Notes: generated from the sequence alone by a model not told the origin. A DNA stretch of 64,000 nucleotides from an uncultured Alphaproteobacteria bacterium (GCA_951812805.1 CATOSZ010000017.1:31660-95659); one strand, 5' to 3'; shown: positions 27,629 through 37,399, counted from the stretch's first letter. Program-made: numbers and translations.

Positions 27629-28042
27629 ATGAAAGACACCCTGAAGGAAGGCATGAGCTTCGCCCGCACGATCACCGTCGACCGGGATCGCACCATCGCG
27701 CATCTGGGCGAGGATCTGCGCATCTATGCGACCCCCGACCTGCTGCGCGACGTCGAACAGACCTGCCTTCAGTTCATCGCCGAACAGGCCGCGGACGAGG
27801 GCGAGCAATCGGTCGGCATGTCGGTCGAAAGCCTGCGCCACTTGAAGCCCACACCCGAGGGCTGGGAGGTGACGATCACCGCGACCATCGAAAAGGTCGA
27901 CGGCCGCCGGGTCTTCTTCGACGTGGTCGGCCACGACAAGATCGACCAGGTGCTGGCCTGCAAGCACGGCCGCTTCGTCGTCGAGATCGCCAAGGTGAAG
28001 CAGGCGGTCGCCGCCAAGAAGGCTGAGGGCGAGGAAGGCTGA
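27629..28042 (+). CDS. Fluoroacetyl-CoA-thioesterase-like hotdog protein (FlK family)
   Basis: Hotdog-fold thioesterase of 137 residues. The catalytic set of FlK aligns: Thr35 (YATPDL), Glu43 (DVEQTC) and His71 (RHLKPTP), and the late KHGRFVV corresponds to the FlK ending. FlK cleaves fluoroacetyl-CoA; chromosomal relatives in non-producers probably act on other short acyl-CoAs. The start at 27629 has the ribosome site GGAGG. The gene stands 6 bases before a molybdopterin oxidoreductase gene, so they probably share an mRNA. Confidence 0.85.
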   Translation: MKDTLKEGMSFARTITVDRDRTIAHLGEDLRIYATPDLLRDVEQTCLQFIAEQAADEGEQSVGMSVESLRHLKPTPEGWEVTITATIEKVDGRRVFFDVVGHDKIDQVLACKHGRFVVEIAKVKQAVAAKKAEGEEG

Positions 28043-28048
28043 ACCGCC

Positions 28049-30775
28049 ATGACCGAACGCAAGGTCCCCGTCTACTGCTATCAATGCGTCGCCGGCCCGG
28101 ATCTGCTGACGGTCACGGTGAAGGACGGCGTCGCCACCGCCGTGCAGCCGAACCACGATGCCGCCGGCGTGCATCCCGCCGCCGGCAAAGTCTGCGTCAA
28201 GGCCTACGGCCTGGTGCAGAAGGTCTACAACCCGCACCGCCTGACCCGGCCGATGAAGCGGACCAACCCGAAGAAGGGCCGCGACGAGGACCCGCGTTTC
28301 GTGCCGATCGGCTGGGACGAGGCCTTCGACATCATGGAGGAAAAGTTCGCCGAGATCCGCGCTAAAGGCCTGAAGGACGAGACCGGCTATCCCCGCGTCG
28401 CGGCGAGCTTCGGCGGCGGCGGCACGCCGACCTACTACATGGGTACCTTTCCCGCCTTTCTCGCCGCCTGGGGACCGATCGACCTGAGCTTCGGCGGCGG
28501 CCAGGGCGTCAAGTGCTACCACTCCGAACATCTCTACGGTGAGCTGTGGCACCGAGCCTTCACGGTCTGTCCCGACACCCCACTCACCGACTATGTACTC
28601 TCCTTCGGGGCCAACTCCGAAGCCTCGGCCGGCGTCATCGGCGTCTGGCGCCATGCGGAGGCCCGTGCGCGCGGGCTGAAACGGGTGCAGATCGAACCCC
28701 ACCTCTCGGTCACCGGCGCCTGTTCGGCGGAATGGATACCGGTGAAGCCGAAGACCGACGCGGCCTTCCTCTACGCCCTGCTCCACGTGCTGCTGCACGA
28801 ACAGGCGCGCGAGAGGCTGGACCTGCCGTTCCTGCGGGACCGCACCGGCTCGCCCTACCTGATCGGGCCGAACGGCTATTTCCTGCGCGATCCCGAAACC
28901 GAGAAGCCCTTGCTGTGGGACCGGGCCTCGGGCCGGGCCGTGCCGTTCGACACGGACGGGGTCGAGGCGGCGCTCGACGGTGCGGGCACGGTCGCCCACG
29001 CTATCGAGGTCGGCGCGGACGAGGAACGCTGGGAACATCGCGAGATCACCGCCCCCACCGCCTACGAACAGCTTTTGGAACATATGGCGCCTTATACGCC
29101 GGAATGGGCGGAGAAGACCTGCGACATCCCGACCGGCACGATCCGCCGCACGGCGGAGGAATACCTGGCGCACGCCCGCGTCGGCGATACCATCGAGGTC
29201 GACGGGCGGACCCTGCCGCTGCGCCCGGTCGCCGTCATCCTCGGCAAGACCGTCTCCAACGGCTGGGGTGGGTATGAGTGCTGCTGGGCGCGCACCCTGC
29301 TCGCCTGCCTGGTCGGCGCGCTGGAAGTGCCGGGCGGCACGCTGGGCACCACGGTCCGGCTCAACCGCCCGGCGAATTCCCGTCAGGCCAGCGTGGTGCC
29401 CGGCCCCGACGGTTTCATGGCCTATCCGATGAACCCGACGGACGCGGAGAACTGGGAGGCGCGGCCGCGGGTCCGCAACGCTCATCACACGCTGGTACCG
29501 CTCTCGGCCAATTCACCCTGGTCGACGGCGCTGGGGCCGACACATTTTTCCTGGATGTTCGCCAAGGAGTCGCCGACCGGCTGGCCCGAGGTGACGCCGC
29601 CGGACCTCTGGTTCGTCTACCGCACCAACCCCTCGATCTCCTATTGGGATACGCCCGAGGTGGTGCAGCGCATCGCCGAGTTCCCCTTCACCGTCGCCTT
29701 CGCCTACACCTTCGACGAAACCAACCACATGGCGGACCTGCTGCTGCCCGAGCGTATCGACATCGAGAGCACGCAGCTGATCCGCGTCGGCGGCACCAAG
29801 TTCATGGAGGCGTTCTGGGATTGCGAGGGCGTGGCGCTGCGCCAGGCCGCGGTCGAGCCCCAGGGCGATACCCTCGACTTCACCGACATCGCGACGGAAC
29901 TGGCCAAGCGGGCCGGCGTGCTCGATCGCTACAACAAGTCGATCAACCGGGGCGCCGCGGGCGTGCCGCTCGCCGGCGAGGGCTGGGACTTTACGCTGGA
30001 CGAGGCGGCCGAGTACCGGGCCGACGAAATCTGGGACCGGACCTGCCGCGCGGCGAGCGCCGAGATCACGGACGGAGAGTCGAGCGACGGCCTCGCCTGG
30101 TACAAGGAGCACGGCTTCCGCACCCGGCCGATCTCCAAGCTCGCCTGGTATCTCTATCCAGAACTGGTCGACCAGAAGCTGCGCTTCGAAATGCCCTTCC
30201 AGGAGCAGCTGACCCGGGTCGGCCGGCAATTGGGGAACCGGTTGCACGAACGGCAGATCACCTGGTGGGACGAACAGCTGAAGGAATACCAGCCGCTGCC
30301 GCCCTGGAAGGACTTCCCCGGGATCTGGGAGAAGGCAGCGGCCGGCGGCGCCGACGTCTCGGGCGACGGGTCCGAATATCCCTTCTGGCTGCTGACCTCG
30401 CGCTACATGCAGTACGCCTGGGGCGGCAACGTCGGGATCCAGTTGATGAACGAGGTGTCAGAGAACCTGCGCGGCCACCGGGGCGTGGTGATGAACACCG
30501 GCCGGGCCCGGGAGATGGGCCTGAAGGACGGCGACCGGGTCCGGGTCACCTCGCATCTGCGGTCGACCGAGGGCAAGGTGGTGCTGCGCCAGGGCATCCG
30601 GCCCGACACGGTGCTGATGCTGGGCCAATTCGACCATTGGGCGACGCCCTATGCCAAGGACTTCGACGCGCCGAGCCTGAATACCATCACGCCGATGGCG
30701 CTGGAGCTGACGGACAGCACCGGCTCCTCCTCCGACGTGGTCAAGGTCGGCATCGAACGGATCGCCCAGGCGTGA
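28049..30775 (+). CDS. Molybdopterin oxidoreductase (DMSO-reductase family)
   Basis: Large bis-MGD-type enzyme of 908 residues. The N-terminal iron-sulphur motif has Cys10, Cys13 and Cys49 (CYQC...VCVKAYG), but the third Cys expected near residue 17 is Pro, with Asp18 next to it. Cys156 (GVKCYHS) lies where the Mo/W ligand is often found. The middle has the VIGVWRHAEARARG, TFDETNHMADLLLPE and PANSRQ regions of the family, and the C-terminal cofactor-binding domain ends near 905. No twin-arginine signal is seen, so it is cytoplasmic. It overlaps selA by 4 bases. No in-frame TGA is present, so it is not itself a selenoprotein. Substrate unknown. Confidence 0.88.
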   Translation: MTERKVPVYCYQCVAGPDLLTVTVKDGVATAVQPNHDAAGVHPAAGKVCVKAYGLVQKVYNPHRLTRPMKRTNPKKGRDEDPRFVPIGWDEAFDIMEEKFAEIRAKGLKDETGYPRVAASFGGGGTPTYYMGTFPAFLAAWGPIDLSFGGGQGVKCYHSEHLYGELWHRAFTVCPDTPLTDYVLSFGANSEASAGVIGVWRHAEARARGLKRVQIEPHLSVTGACSAEWIPVKPKTDAAFLYALLHVLLHEQARERLDLPFLRDRTGSPYLIGPNGYFLRDPETEKPLLWDRASGRAVPFDTDGVEAALDGAGTVAHAIEVGADEERWEHREITAPTAYEQLLEHMAPYTPEWAEKTCDIPTGTIRRTAEEYLAHARVGDTIEVDGRTLPLRPVAVILGKTVSNGWGGYECCWARTLLACLVGALEVPGGTLGTTVRLNRPANSRQASVVPGPDGFMAYPMNPTDAENWEARPRVRNAHHTLVPLSANSPWSTALGPTHFSWMFAKESPTGWPEVTPPDLWFVYRTNPSISYWDTPEVVQRIAEFPFTVAFAYTFDETNHMADLLLPERIDIESTQLIRVGGTKFMEAFWDCEGVALRQAAVEPQGDTLDFTDIATELAKRAGVLDRYNKSINRGAAGVPLAGEGWDFTLDEAAEYRADEIWDRTCRAASAEITDGESSDGLAWYKEHGFRTRPISKLAWYLYPELVDQKLRFEMPFQEQLTRVGRQLGNRLHERQITWWDEQLKEYQPLPPWKDFPGIWEKAAAGGADVSGDGSEYPFWLLTSRYMQYAWGGNVGIQLMNEVSENLRGHRGVVMNTGRAREMGLKDGDRVRVTSHLRSTEGKVVLRQGIRPDTVLMLGQFDHWATPYAKDFDAPSLNTITPMALELTDSTGSSSDVVKVGIERIAQA

Positions 30776-32178
30776 GCGCGGCGGACACCAGCCTCTTCGC
30801 GCGCCTGCCCGCCGTCGACCGGCTGCTCGCCATGCCCGCGTTGGCCGCGGCGGCCGAGGCGCATGGCCGCATCCTGGCGACGGAAGCGGCCCGCGCGGTG
30901 CTGGACGCGGCGCGGGCCGATCTCGCCGCCGGCGGTGCAGCGCCCGAAGCCGAGGCGCTGGCCGACCAGGCGGCCCGGCGGACCGAGGCCTGGGCCCGGC
31001 CGAGCCTCGCCCGTGTCTTCAACCTGACCGGCACGGTGCTGCACACCAATCTCGGCCGCGCGCCGCTCGCCGAAGAAGCGATTGAGGCGATGGTCGAAGC
31101 GGCACGAGGTGCCGTGAACCTGGAATACGACGTCGCCGACGGCCGGCGCGGCGACCGCGACGATCACCTGGAGGACTGGCTGCTGCGCCTGACCGGCGCG
31201 GAGGCGGCGACGGTGGTGAACAACAACGCCGCCGCCGTGCTGCTGGTCCTGAACAGCCTCGCCAACCGGCGCCCGGTCGCGGTCAGCCGGGGCGAGCTGG
31301 TCGAGATCGGCGGCGCCTTCCGCATCCCCGACGTGATGCGCCGCGCCGGCTGCCGCCTGGTCGAGGTCGGCACCACCAACCGGACCCACGCCCGCGACTT
31401 CGAGATCGCCGCGGAAGACGGGCTCGGCGCCATCATGAAGGTGCACGCCTCCAACTACGCGGTACAGGGCTTCACCGCCAACGTGGCGGAACGCCGGCTC
31501 GCCGAGATCGCCCGGGCGCACGACATCCTCTTCATCGTCGACCTCGGCGCGGGCAGCCTGGTCGACCTCACCCGCTACGGCCTGCCGGCGGAGCCGACGG
31601 TGCGGCAGACCATCACCCAGGGTGCCGACGTCGTCACCTTCTCCGGCGACAAGCTACTGGGCGGGCCGCAAGCCGGCATCATCGTCGGCCGGCGCGACCT
31701 GATCCAGCGGATCAAGCGCAACCCAATGAAGCGGGCGCTACGCCTCGACAAGGTCACCATCGCGGCGCTCGCCGCCACGTTGCCGCTGCACGCCGATCCC
31801 GACCGGCTGGCGGCACGGCTGCCGACCTTGCGGCTGTTGACCCGCCCGGCCGGCGAGATCCGCGCCCTTGCGGAACGGCTGGCGCCGGAGGTCCAGGCCC
31901 GGCTGGGCGAGGCCATCGCGGTCGACATCGTCGATTGCCAGGGCCAGATCGGTAGCGGCTCCCTCCCCGTCGAGGTGCTGGAGAGCGCCGCACTGCGCCT
32001 GACGCCCCGGGGCGGTAAGCGGGGCCGGGGCGCGCGGCTGAAGGCGTTGGCGGCGGCCTTCCGGGCCCTGCCCGTACCCGTGGTCGGGCGCATTGCCGAG
32101 GACGCCTTCCTGCTCGACCTGCGTTGTCTGGAGGACGAGGCGACCTTCCTCGCCCAGCTCGGAGAGCTTCGCCCATGA
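30772..32178 (+). CDS. selA: L-seryl-tRNA(Sec) selenium transferase
   Basis: PLP enzyme that turns Ser-tRNA(Sec) into Sec-tRNA(Sec) using selenophosphate. The 468-residue product has the normal length. The family stretch VFNLTGTVLHTNLGRAPL opens the core and the PLP Lys lies in FSGDKLLGGPQAG. The GTG start overlaps the molybdo-enzyme stop (GTGA), and its own stop overlaps the selB ATG (ATGA). The longer upstream frame is a shadow of the molybdo-enzyme gene. selD and selC are not in the window. Confidence 0.95.
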   Translation: MSAADTSLFARLPAVDRLLAMPALAAAAEAHGRILATEAARAVLDAARADLAAGGAAPEAEALADQAARRTEAWARPSLARVFNLTGTVLHTNLGRAPLAEEAIEAMVEAARGAVNLEYDVADGRRGDRDDHLEDWLLRLTGAEAATVVNNNAAAVLLVLNSLANRRPVAVSRGELVEIGGAFRIPDVMRRAGCRLVEVGTTNRTHARDFEIAAEDGLGAIMKVHASNYAVQGFTANVAERRLAEIARAHDILFIVDLGAGSLVDLTRYGLPAEPTVRQTITQGADVVTFSGDKLLGGPQAGIIVGRRDLIQRIKRNPMKRALRLDKVTIAALAATLPLHADPDRLAARLPTLRLLTRPAGEIRALAERLAPEVQARLGEAIAVDIVDCQGQIGSGSLPVEVLESAALRLTPRGGKRGRGARLKALAAAFRALPVPVVGRIAEDAFLLDLRCLEDEATFLAQLGELRP

Positions 32179-34103
32179 TCGTCGCCACCGCCGGCCATAT
32201 CGACCACGGCAAAACCAGCCTGGTGCGCGCCCTCACGGGCGTCGACACCGACCGCCTGCCGGAGGAGAAGGCCCGCGGCATGACCATCGACCTCGGCTTC
32301 GCCTATGCCGACGTCGAGGGCGGGGGCCGTCTCGGTTTCGTCGACGTGCCGGGACACGAACGCTTCATCAAGAACATGCTGGCGGGCGTCAGTGCCATCG
32401 ACTTCGCCCTGCTGGTCGTCGCCGTCGACGACGGCCCGATGCCGCAGACGGAGGAACATCTGGCGATCCTCGACCTGCTCGGCATCGCCGAGGGGGCCGT
32501 TGCCCTGACGAAATGCGACCGTGCGCCGCCGGAGCGGGTGGCCGAGGTCGAGGAGCTGGTCGAGCTTCTGCTGACCGATACCAGCCTGGAAGGCGCGCCC
32601 TGCTTCCGCACCTCGGCCGAGACCGGCGAGGGCATCGCCGAGCTGCGCCGCCATCTCGACACCCGCTCGGGCGAGATCGCCGCCCGGGCGACGAGCGGCA
32701 ACTTCCGTCTCGCCGTCGACCGCTCCTTCACCGTCGCCGGCGCCGGGCTGGTGGTGACGGGCAGTGTCTTTTCCGGACAGGTCCAGGCCGGCGACCAGCT
32801 TCGTCTCTCGCCGAAAAGCCGGGCGCTGCGCGTGCGTGGCCTGCGCGCGCAGAACCAAGAAAGTGCCCAGGGCCTCGCCGGCGAGCGGGTCGCCCTCAAC
32901 ATCGCCGGGCCCGAGGTCGACCGTGAGGTCGTCACCCGCGGCGAATGGGTCGTCGCACCGGAGGTCGACGCCGCGACCCGCCGGCTCGACGCGCGCATCC
33001 GCATCCTGCCCGGGGAACGCAAGCCGTTCCGACACTGGACCCCGGTGCATATCCATATCGCCGCCTCCGACGTCACCGGCCGTGTCGCGCTGCTGGAAGG
33101 GCGCAGCCTGGACCCGGGCGACGTCGGCCTGGCGCAGATCGTGCTCGACCGGCCGATCCTGGCGGTGATCGGCGACCGGCTGGTGCTGCGCGACCAGACG
33201 GCCAGGCGCACTTTAGGCGGCGGCCCGGTGATCGACCCGATCTCGCCGCAGCGCGGCCGGGCCCGGCCGGAGCGGGTGGCCCTGCTGTCGGAGATCGATC
33301 CGCGCGATCCGGCGGGCGGCCTCCGCGCCCAGCTCGCCGCGCATCGAAGCGGCCTCAACCTCGGCCTCTTCCAACGCGGCTGGAACCTGACGGCGGCGGA
33401 GGCGGACGCGCTCTATACAGACGAAGGCCTGCGCCGCTTCGACGTCGGCGGCGAGGCGATCGGCTTCCGGCCCGAGGACTGGGACGATCTGGGGCGCGAC
33501 GTCGTCGAAGCGCTGCGCGCCTGGCACGAACGCAAGCCGGAAAGTCTGGGCGCGAGCGAGCTGGAGCTGCGCCGCGCGCTGCCGCGCAACGTCGCCGAAC
33601 CGGTGCTGGCCCAGGTGCTGAGCGAGCGGATCGAGGCGCGGGAGATCGGCCGCCGCGGCACCTATCTTCGCCTCGCCGCCCATCGCCCGCAGCCGACGGC
33701 GCGGGAGGCGGAACTGTGGAAACGCATCCATCCAATCCTGGAAGCGGGCGGCCTGCGCCCACCGCGCGTGCGGGAGATCGCGGAAGAACTGAAGCTCGGC
33801 CTGAGCGGCCTGGAGAATTTCCTCGGCCGGGCCCAGCAGTTGGGCCTGGCGCTCCGCGTCACCGAGAACCGCAGCTTCCTCCCCGAAACCGTACTGGAAC
33901 TGGCCGAGGCGGCCGAAGCGCTCGCGGGCGAGGCCGACAACGAGATGTTCGACGCCAAGGATTTCCGCGACCGCACCGGCATCGGCCGCAACCTGACCAT
34001 CGAAGTGCTGGAATATTTCGACCGCAACGGCTTCACCCGCCGCACCCAGTCCGGCCGCCGCATCCAACGCCCCGCCGCGGAGGTCTTCGGCGTCGAGGAG
34101 TGA
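32175..34103 (+). CDS. selB: Selenocysteine-specific elongation factor
   Basis: EF-Tu-like GTPase that brings Sec-tRNA to UGA codons marked by SECIS hairpins. G motifs are GHIDHGKT (about 7-14), DVPGHERF and TKCD. Domains II and III follow, then the C-terminal winged-helix repeats (about 390-640) that bind the SECIS hairpin. The product has 642 residues, typical for SelB. The ATG at 32175 overlaps the selA stop. It converges on a hydantoinase-type gene 15 bases away. A host selenoprotein, probably a formate dehydrogenase, is expected elsewhere. Confidence 0.95.
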   Translation: MIVATAGHIDHGKTSLVRALTGVDTDRLPEEKARGMTIDLGFAYADVEGGGRLGFVDVPGHERFIKNMLAGVSAIDFALLVVAVDDGPMPQTEEHLAILDLLGIAEGAVALTKCDRAPPERVAEVEELVELLLTDTSLEGAPCFRTSAETGEGIAELRRHLDTRSGEIAARATSGNFRLAVDRSFTVAGAGLVVTGSVFSGQVQAGDQLRLSPKSRALRVRGLRAQNQESAQGLAGERVALNIAGPEVDREVVTRGEWVVAPEVDAATRRLDARIRILPGERKPFRHWTPVHIHIAASDVTGRVALLEGRSLDPGDVGLAQIVLDRPILAVIGDRLVLRDQTARRTLGGGPVIDPISPQRGRARPERVALLSEIDPRDPAGGLRAQLAAHRSGLNLGLFQRGWNLTAAEADALYTDEGLRRFDVGGEAIGFRPEDWDDLGRDVVEALRAWHERKPESLGASELELRRALPRNVAEPVLAQVLSERIEAREIGRRGTYLRLAAHRPQPTAREAELWKRIHPILEAGGLRPPRVREIAEELKLGLSGLENFLGRAQQLGLALRVTENRSFLPETVLELAEAAEALAGEADNEMFDAKDFRDRTGIGRNLTIEVLEYFDRNGFTRRTQSGRRIQRPAAEVFGVEE

Positions 34104-34118
34104 AGCGGGCGTCCAGAA

Positions 34119-35753
34119 TTACTCCCGACCGTAGTCGCGCCCGGCCCCCGCCGGGCTCACCAGGCCCGCGCCGACATCCGCCGTCACCCGCTCCGCCGGG
34201 CGTTCCGCCGGGTCGCCGAAGCCGCCGCCGCCGGCCTCGCGCATGGTGAAGGTGTCGCCCGGGCGGAAGATGTGGGTGCCCTTGGGATGCACCGCTTCGC
34301 CGTTCAGCAGGACTTGGCGGGGCGCGCCCTCGCCGCCGCCGAGCAGGCCCTGGGCCGGGTAATCCGTGCGGGCCGCCATGCAGAAAAGCTGCATGTCGGC
34401 GCCGGAATCGTTGCGGAAGGTGATCTCCTGGCCGAGGCCGCCGCGCGAACGGCCGGGACCGCCGCTGTCCGGCAGCAGGCGCTTTTCCAGGATCGTCGTG
34501 CTGGTCAGGTTCTCCCACATCTCCGCCGGGACGGAGCCCATGTTGGACGGACCGGGCGTCACCTCGGCCCCGTCCCGGCCCGAGAGCGCGCCGAAACCGC
34601 CCGACGCGAAATAGAGCGTCGAGACCCGCCGCCCGTCCCGGTGCGTGCCCTGGAAGGTCACCAGGTTCATGTGGCCGCAATCGGCCTGCGCCATATCGGG
34701 CACCGCCTCGGCGAGCGCGCCGAAGACACTCGGCACGACATAATGGCCGATGACGTGGCGGGCGCCGGTCGCCGCCGGGGGCTGCGCGTTCAGGATGCAG
34801 CCCTCGGGCGCGCTCACCGTGACCGGCCCGGTGGCACCCTCGTTGTTCGGCATGGTCGGCACGGTCAGGCACTTCACCGCATAGAGCGCCATCGCCCGAG
34901 TATAGCAGAACGGCACGTTGACGCCGCGCGCGACGCAACGGCCGGTGCCGGCGAAGTCGATGGCGATCTCGTCGCCCCGCACCGTCGCCTCGCAACGGAG
35001 CGTGACCGGCTCGTCCACCGCCTCCAGGGTGACCTCGCTGGCGTGGACGCCGTCGGGGATGCGGGCGATCGCCTCGCGGATCGCCCGCTCGGAGGCGGCG
35101 CGGACCTGGGCGGAGAGCGCCTCGACATCATCGAGGCCGTATTCGTCGAGGAATTCCAGCAGCTGGCGGCCGCCGACCTCGTTGCAGGTGACGTTGGCCA
35201 TCAGGTCGCCGAAGACCTGTTCCGGCACACGCACGTTGTTGCGGACGACGTCGATCACCGTCTCGTCCAGCTCGCCCTCGCGGACCAGCTTGCAGATCGG
35301 CAGGCGCAGGCCCTCGTGATAGATCTCGCTCGCGCTGGCACCGAAGCCCGGCCCGCCGATATCCGGCAGGTGGGTGATGGAGATGGTGTAGCCGACGATG
35401 TCGTCGCCCCTGAACACCGGGCGCATGACGTTGATGTCGTAGAGATGGCCGGTGCCCTGCCAGGCATCGTTGGTCGCCAGCACGTCGCCCGGGCGCAAGG
35501 TTTCCGGGGGAAAGCGGTTCAGCATGTGGCGCAAGGTCGGCGCCGCCGTCCCGGTGAAGGAGGGCACGGAGTAGCTGCCTTGCGCCAGCGAATTGCCGGC
35601 CGCGTCCAGCAGCACGACGGAGAGGTCGCCGCTCTCGCGCACGATGGTGGAGAAGGAGCTGCGCACCAGGGCCGAGGTCACCTCGTCGGTGATGGCGATC
35701 AGCCGGTCCCACATGATGCCGAGATTGACCGCGTCGAAGTCGTGGATGCTCAT
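34119..35753 (-). CDS. Hydantoinase B/oxoprolinase-family protein, downstream copy
   Basis: HyuB-type subunit of 544 residues. The family pattern NLGIMWDRLIAITDEV near the start, LRPGDVLATNDAWQGTGHLYDINVMRP and the C-terminal AGGGGFGDP are present. HyuB proteins normally pair with an ATP-dependent HyuA to open hydantoin or oxoproline rings, and related acetone carboxylases use the same fold. No HyuA is adjacent. Its ATG overlaps the stop of a second HyuB gene (ATGA), to which it is similar along the whole length, so the two are a tandem duplication that may form a heteromer. Confidence 0.88.
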   Translation of the reverse strand: MSIHDFDAVNLGIMWDRLIAITDEVTSALVRSSFSTIVRESGDLSVVLLDAAGNSLAQGSYSVPSFTGTAAPTLRHMLNRFPPETLRPGDVLATNDAWQGTGHLYDINVMRPVFRGDDIVGYTISITHLPDIGGPGFGASASEIYHEGLRLPICKLVREGELDETVIDVVRNNVRVPEQVFGDLMANVTCNEVGGRQLLEFLDEYGLDDVEALSAQVRAASERAIREAIARIPDGVHASEVTLEAVDEPVTLRCEATVRGDEIAIDFAGTGRCVARGVNVPFCYTRAMALYAVKCLTVPTMPNNEGATGPVTVSAPEGCILNAQPPAATGARHVIGHYVVPSVFGALAEAVPDMAQADCGHMNLVTFQGTHRDGRRVSTLYFASGGFGALSGRDGAEVTPGPSNMGSVPAEMWENLTSTTILEKRLLPDSGGPGRSRGGLGQEITFRNDSGADMQLFCMAARTDYPAQGLLGGGEGAPRQVLLNGEAVHPKGTHIFRPGDTFTMREAGGGGFGDPAERPAERVTADVGAGLVSPAGAGRDYGRE

Positions 35754-37399
35754 TCCGCCGCCCCTTCCAGGGTTATGCCGTAGTCCCGCGCGACGCCGTC
35801 CGCCGTCACGAAGCCCTCGGCGAGATCGGCGCGCAGCGCCGCGGGCGGGCGGGCCGCCGGATCGCCGAAACCACCGCCGCCCGCCTGCAGCATGCTGACC
35901 CGGTCGCCCGGCGCCAGCACGTAGCGGCCCTTGGGATGCACCGCCCGGCCGTTGATCCGGGTCTCGCGCGCGCGCCCGTCGGCCCCGCCGGCCTGGCCGA
36001 GCGGCGGAAACTCGGTCCGCGCGGCCATGCAGAAGATGGTCATCGGATGGCCGGTGTCGTTGCGCATCACCACCTCCTGGCCGAGGCCGCCGCGCGCCGC
36101 CCCGGCGCCGCCGCTGTTGGCCAGCATCTCCTTGCGCTCAATCGTCATGGTGGTCAGCGACTCCCAGACCTCGACCGGCACGATCGCCATGTTGGAGGGG
36201 CCCGGGACGGTGTTGCCGCCGTCGCGGTCCTTCAGCGCGCCGAAGCCGCCGGAAGTGAAATAGAGCGTTGCGACATCGCGCCCGTCGGCATGCCGGCCCT
36301 GGAAGGTGACGATGTCGACCATGCCGCAGTCGGCCTGCACCTTGTCGGGCGCCGCTTCCGCCAGGGCGCCGAAGATCACCGAGGGCACGAAATGGCCGAC
36401 GATGTGCCGCCCGCCGGTCGGCGAGGGCGGCATGGCGTTCAGGATCGAGCCCTCCGGCGCGCGCACCCGCACCGGGGCGACCGAGCCCTCGTTGTTCGGC
36501 ACCGCGGGAATGGTCAGGCATTTGATGGAATAGAGCGCCATGGCGTTGGCGTAGCAGAACGGCACGTTTATGCCGCGCGCGATCGCCGCCCCGGTGCCGG
36601 CGAAGTCGATGTCGATCTCCCCGTCGCCGACCTCGATCCGGCAGGCCATGGTGATGGCCTCGTCGATGCCCTCGAAGCGGATCTCGTTCTCGTAGGTGCC
36701 CGGGCGCATCTCGCGGATCGCGCGGCGCATCGCCGCTTCCGATTGGCCGCGGATCGCCGCGGAGAGCGGGCGCAGGTCGTTCGTCCCGTGTTCTTCCATG
36801 AACTCGACCAGGAAACGCTCGCCGACGTCGACGGCGGTGACGTTGGCCAGCACGTCGCCCATGGTCTGTTCCGGCACCCGGACGTTGGTGCGGATCAGGT
36901 CGACCAGGAAATCGTCGAGCCGGCCCTCGCGCACCAGCTTCACGACGGGGAGGCGCAGGCCTTCCTGATAGATCTCCGTCGCGGCGGCGGAGAAGCCGAT
37001 ACCGCCGACGTCCGGCAGGTGGGTGATGCTCATGACATAGGCGGCGATGGCGCCGTCGCGAAAGACCGGCCGCATGACGCAGACGTCATAGACATGGCCG
37101 GTGCCGAGCCAGGGATCGTTGGTCGCCAGCACGTCGCCGGGGCGCAGCGTCTCCGGCGGATAACGCTCCAGCATATAGCGCAAGGTCAGCGGCGCCGTGC
37201 CGATGAAGACGGGGATCGAATAGGCCCCCTGGGCCATCAGCTTGCCGTCGGCGTCGAGCACGACGACCGTCAGGTCGTAACTCTCCGACACGATGGTCGA
37301 GAAGGACGTCCGCACCAGGGTCGAGACGATCTCGTCCGTGATGGCGATCAGCCGGTCCCACATGATGCCGAGGTCGACGGCGTCGATCATCGCTACCAT
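35750..37399 (-). CDS. Hydantoinase B/oxoprolinase-family protein, upstream copy
   Basis: Paralogue of the preceding gene, 549 residues from ATG 37399 (a second ATG at 37390 is equally possible; GGGGAT lies about 10 bases before the first). It shares the motifs DLGIMWDRLIAITDEI, LRPGDVLATNDPWLGTGH and ITHLPDVGG with its neighbour. It is the promoter-proximal gene of the pair and is divergent from the methyltransferase gene at 37505. The frame extending to 38770 is a shadow. Joint function with the next gene is inferred from ATGA coupling; the substrate is unknown. Confidence 0.88.
   Translation of the reverse strand: MVAMIDAVDLGIMWDRLIAITDEIVSTLVRTSFSTIVSESYDLTVVVLDADGKLMAQGAYSIPVFIGTAPLTLRYMLERYPPETLRPGDVLATNDPWLGTGHVYDVCVMRPVFRDGAIAAYVMSITHLPDVGGIGFSAAATEIYQEGLRLPVVKLVREGRLDDFLVDLIRTNVRVPEQTMGDVLANVTAVDVGERFLVEFMEEHGTNDLRPLSAAIRGQSEAAMRRAIREMRPGTYENEIRFEGIDEAITMACRIEVGDGEIDIDFAGTGAAIARGINVPFCYANAMALYSIKCLTIPAVPNNEGSVAPVRVRAPEGSILNAMPPSPTGGRHIVGHFVPSVIFGALAEAAPDKVQADCGMVDIVTFQGRHADGRDVATLYFTSGGFGALKDRDGGNTVPGPSNMAIVPVEVWESLTTMTIERKEMLANSGGAGAARGGLGQEVVMRNDTGHPMTIFCMAARTEFPPLGQAGGADGRARETRINGRAVHPKGRYVLAPGDRVSMLQAGGGGFGDPAARPPAALRADLAEGFVTADGVARDYGITLEGAAE

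Noticed and set aside
28049..30775. Selenocysteine in the molybdopterin oxidoreductase
   Set aside because: No in-frame TGA exists in the 908-codon gene; a Cys occupies the likely ligand position.
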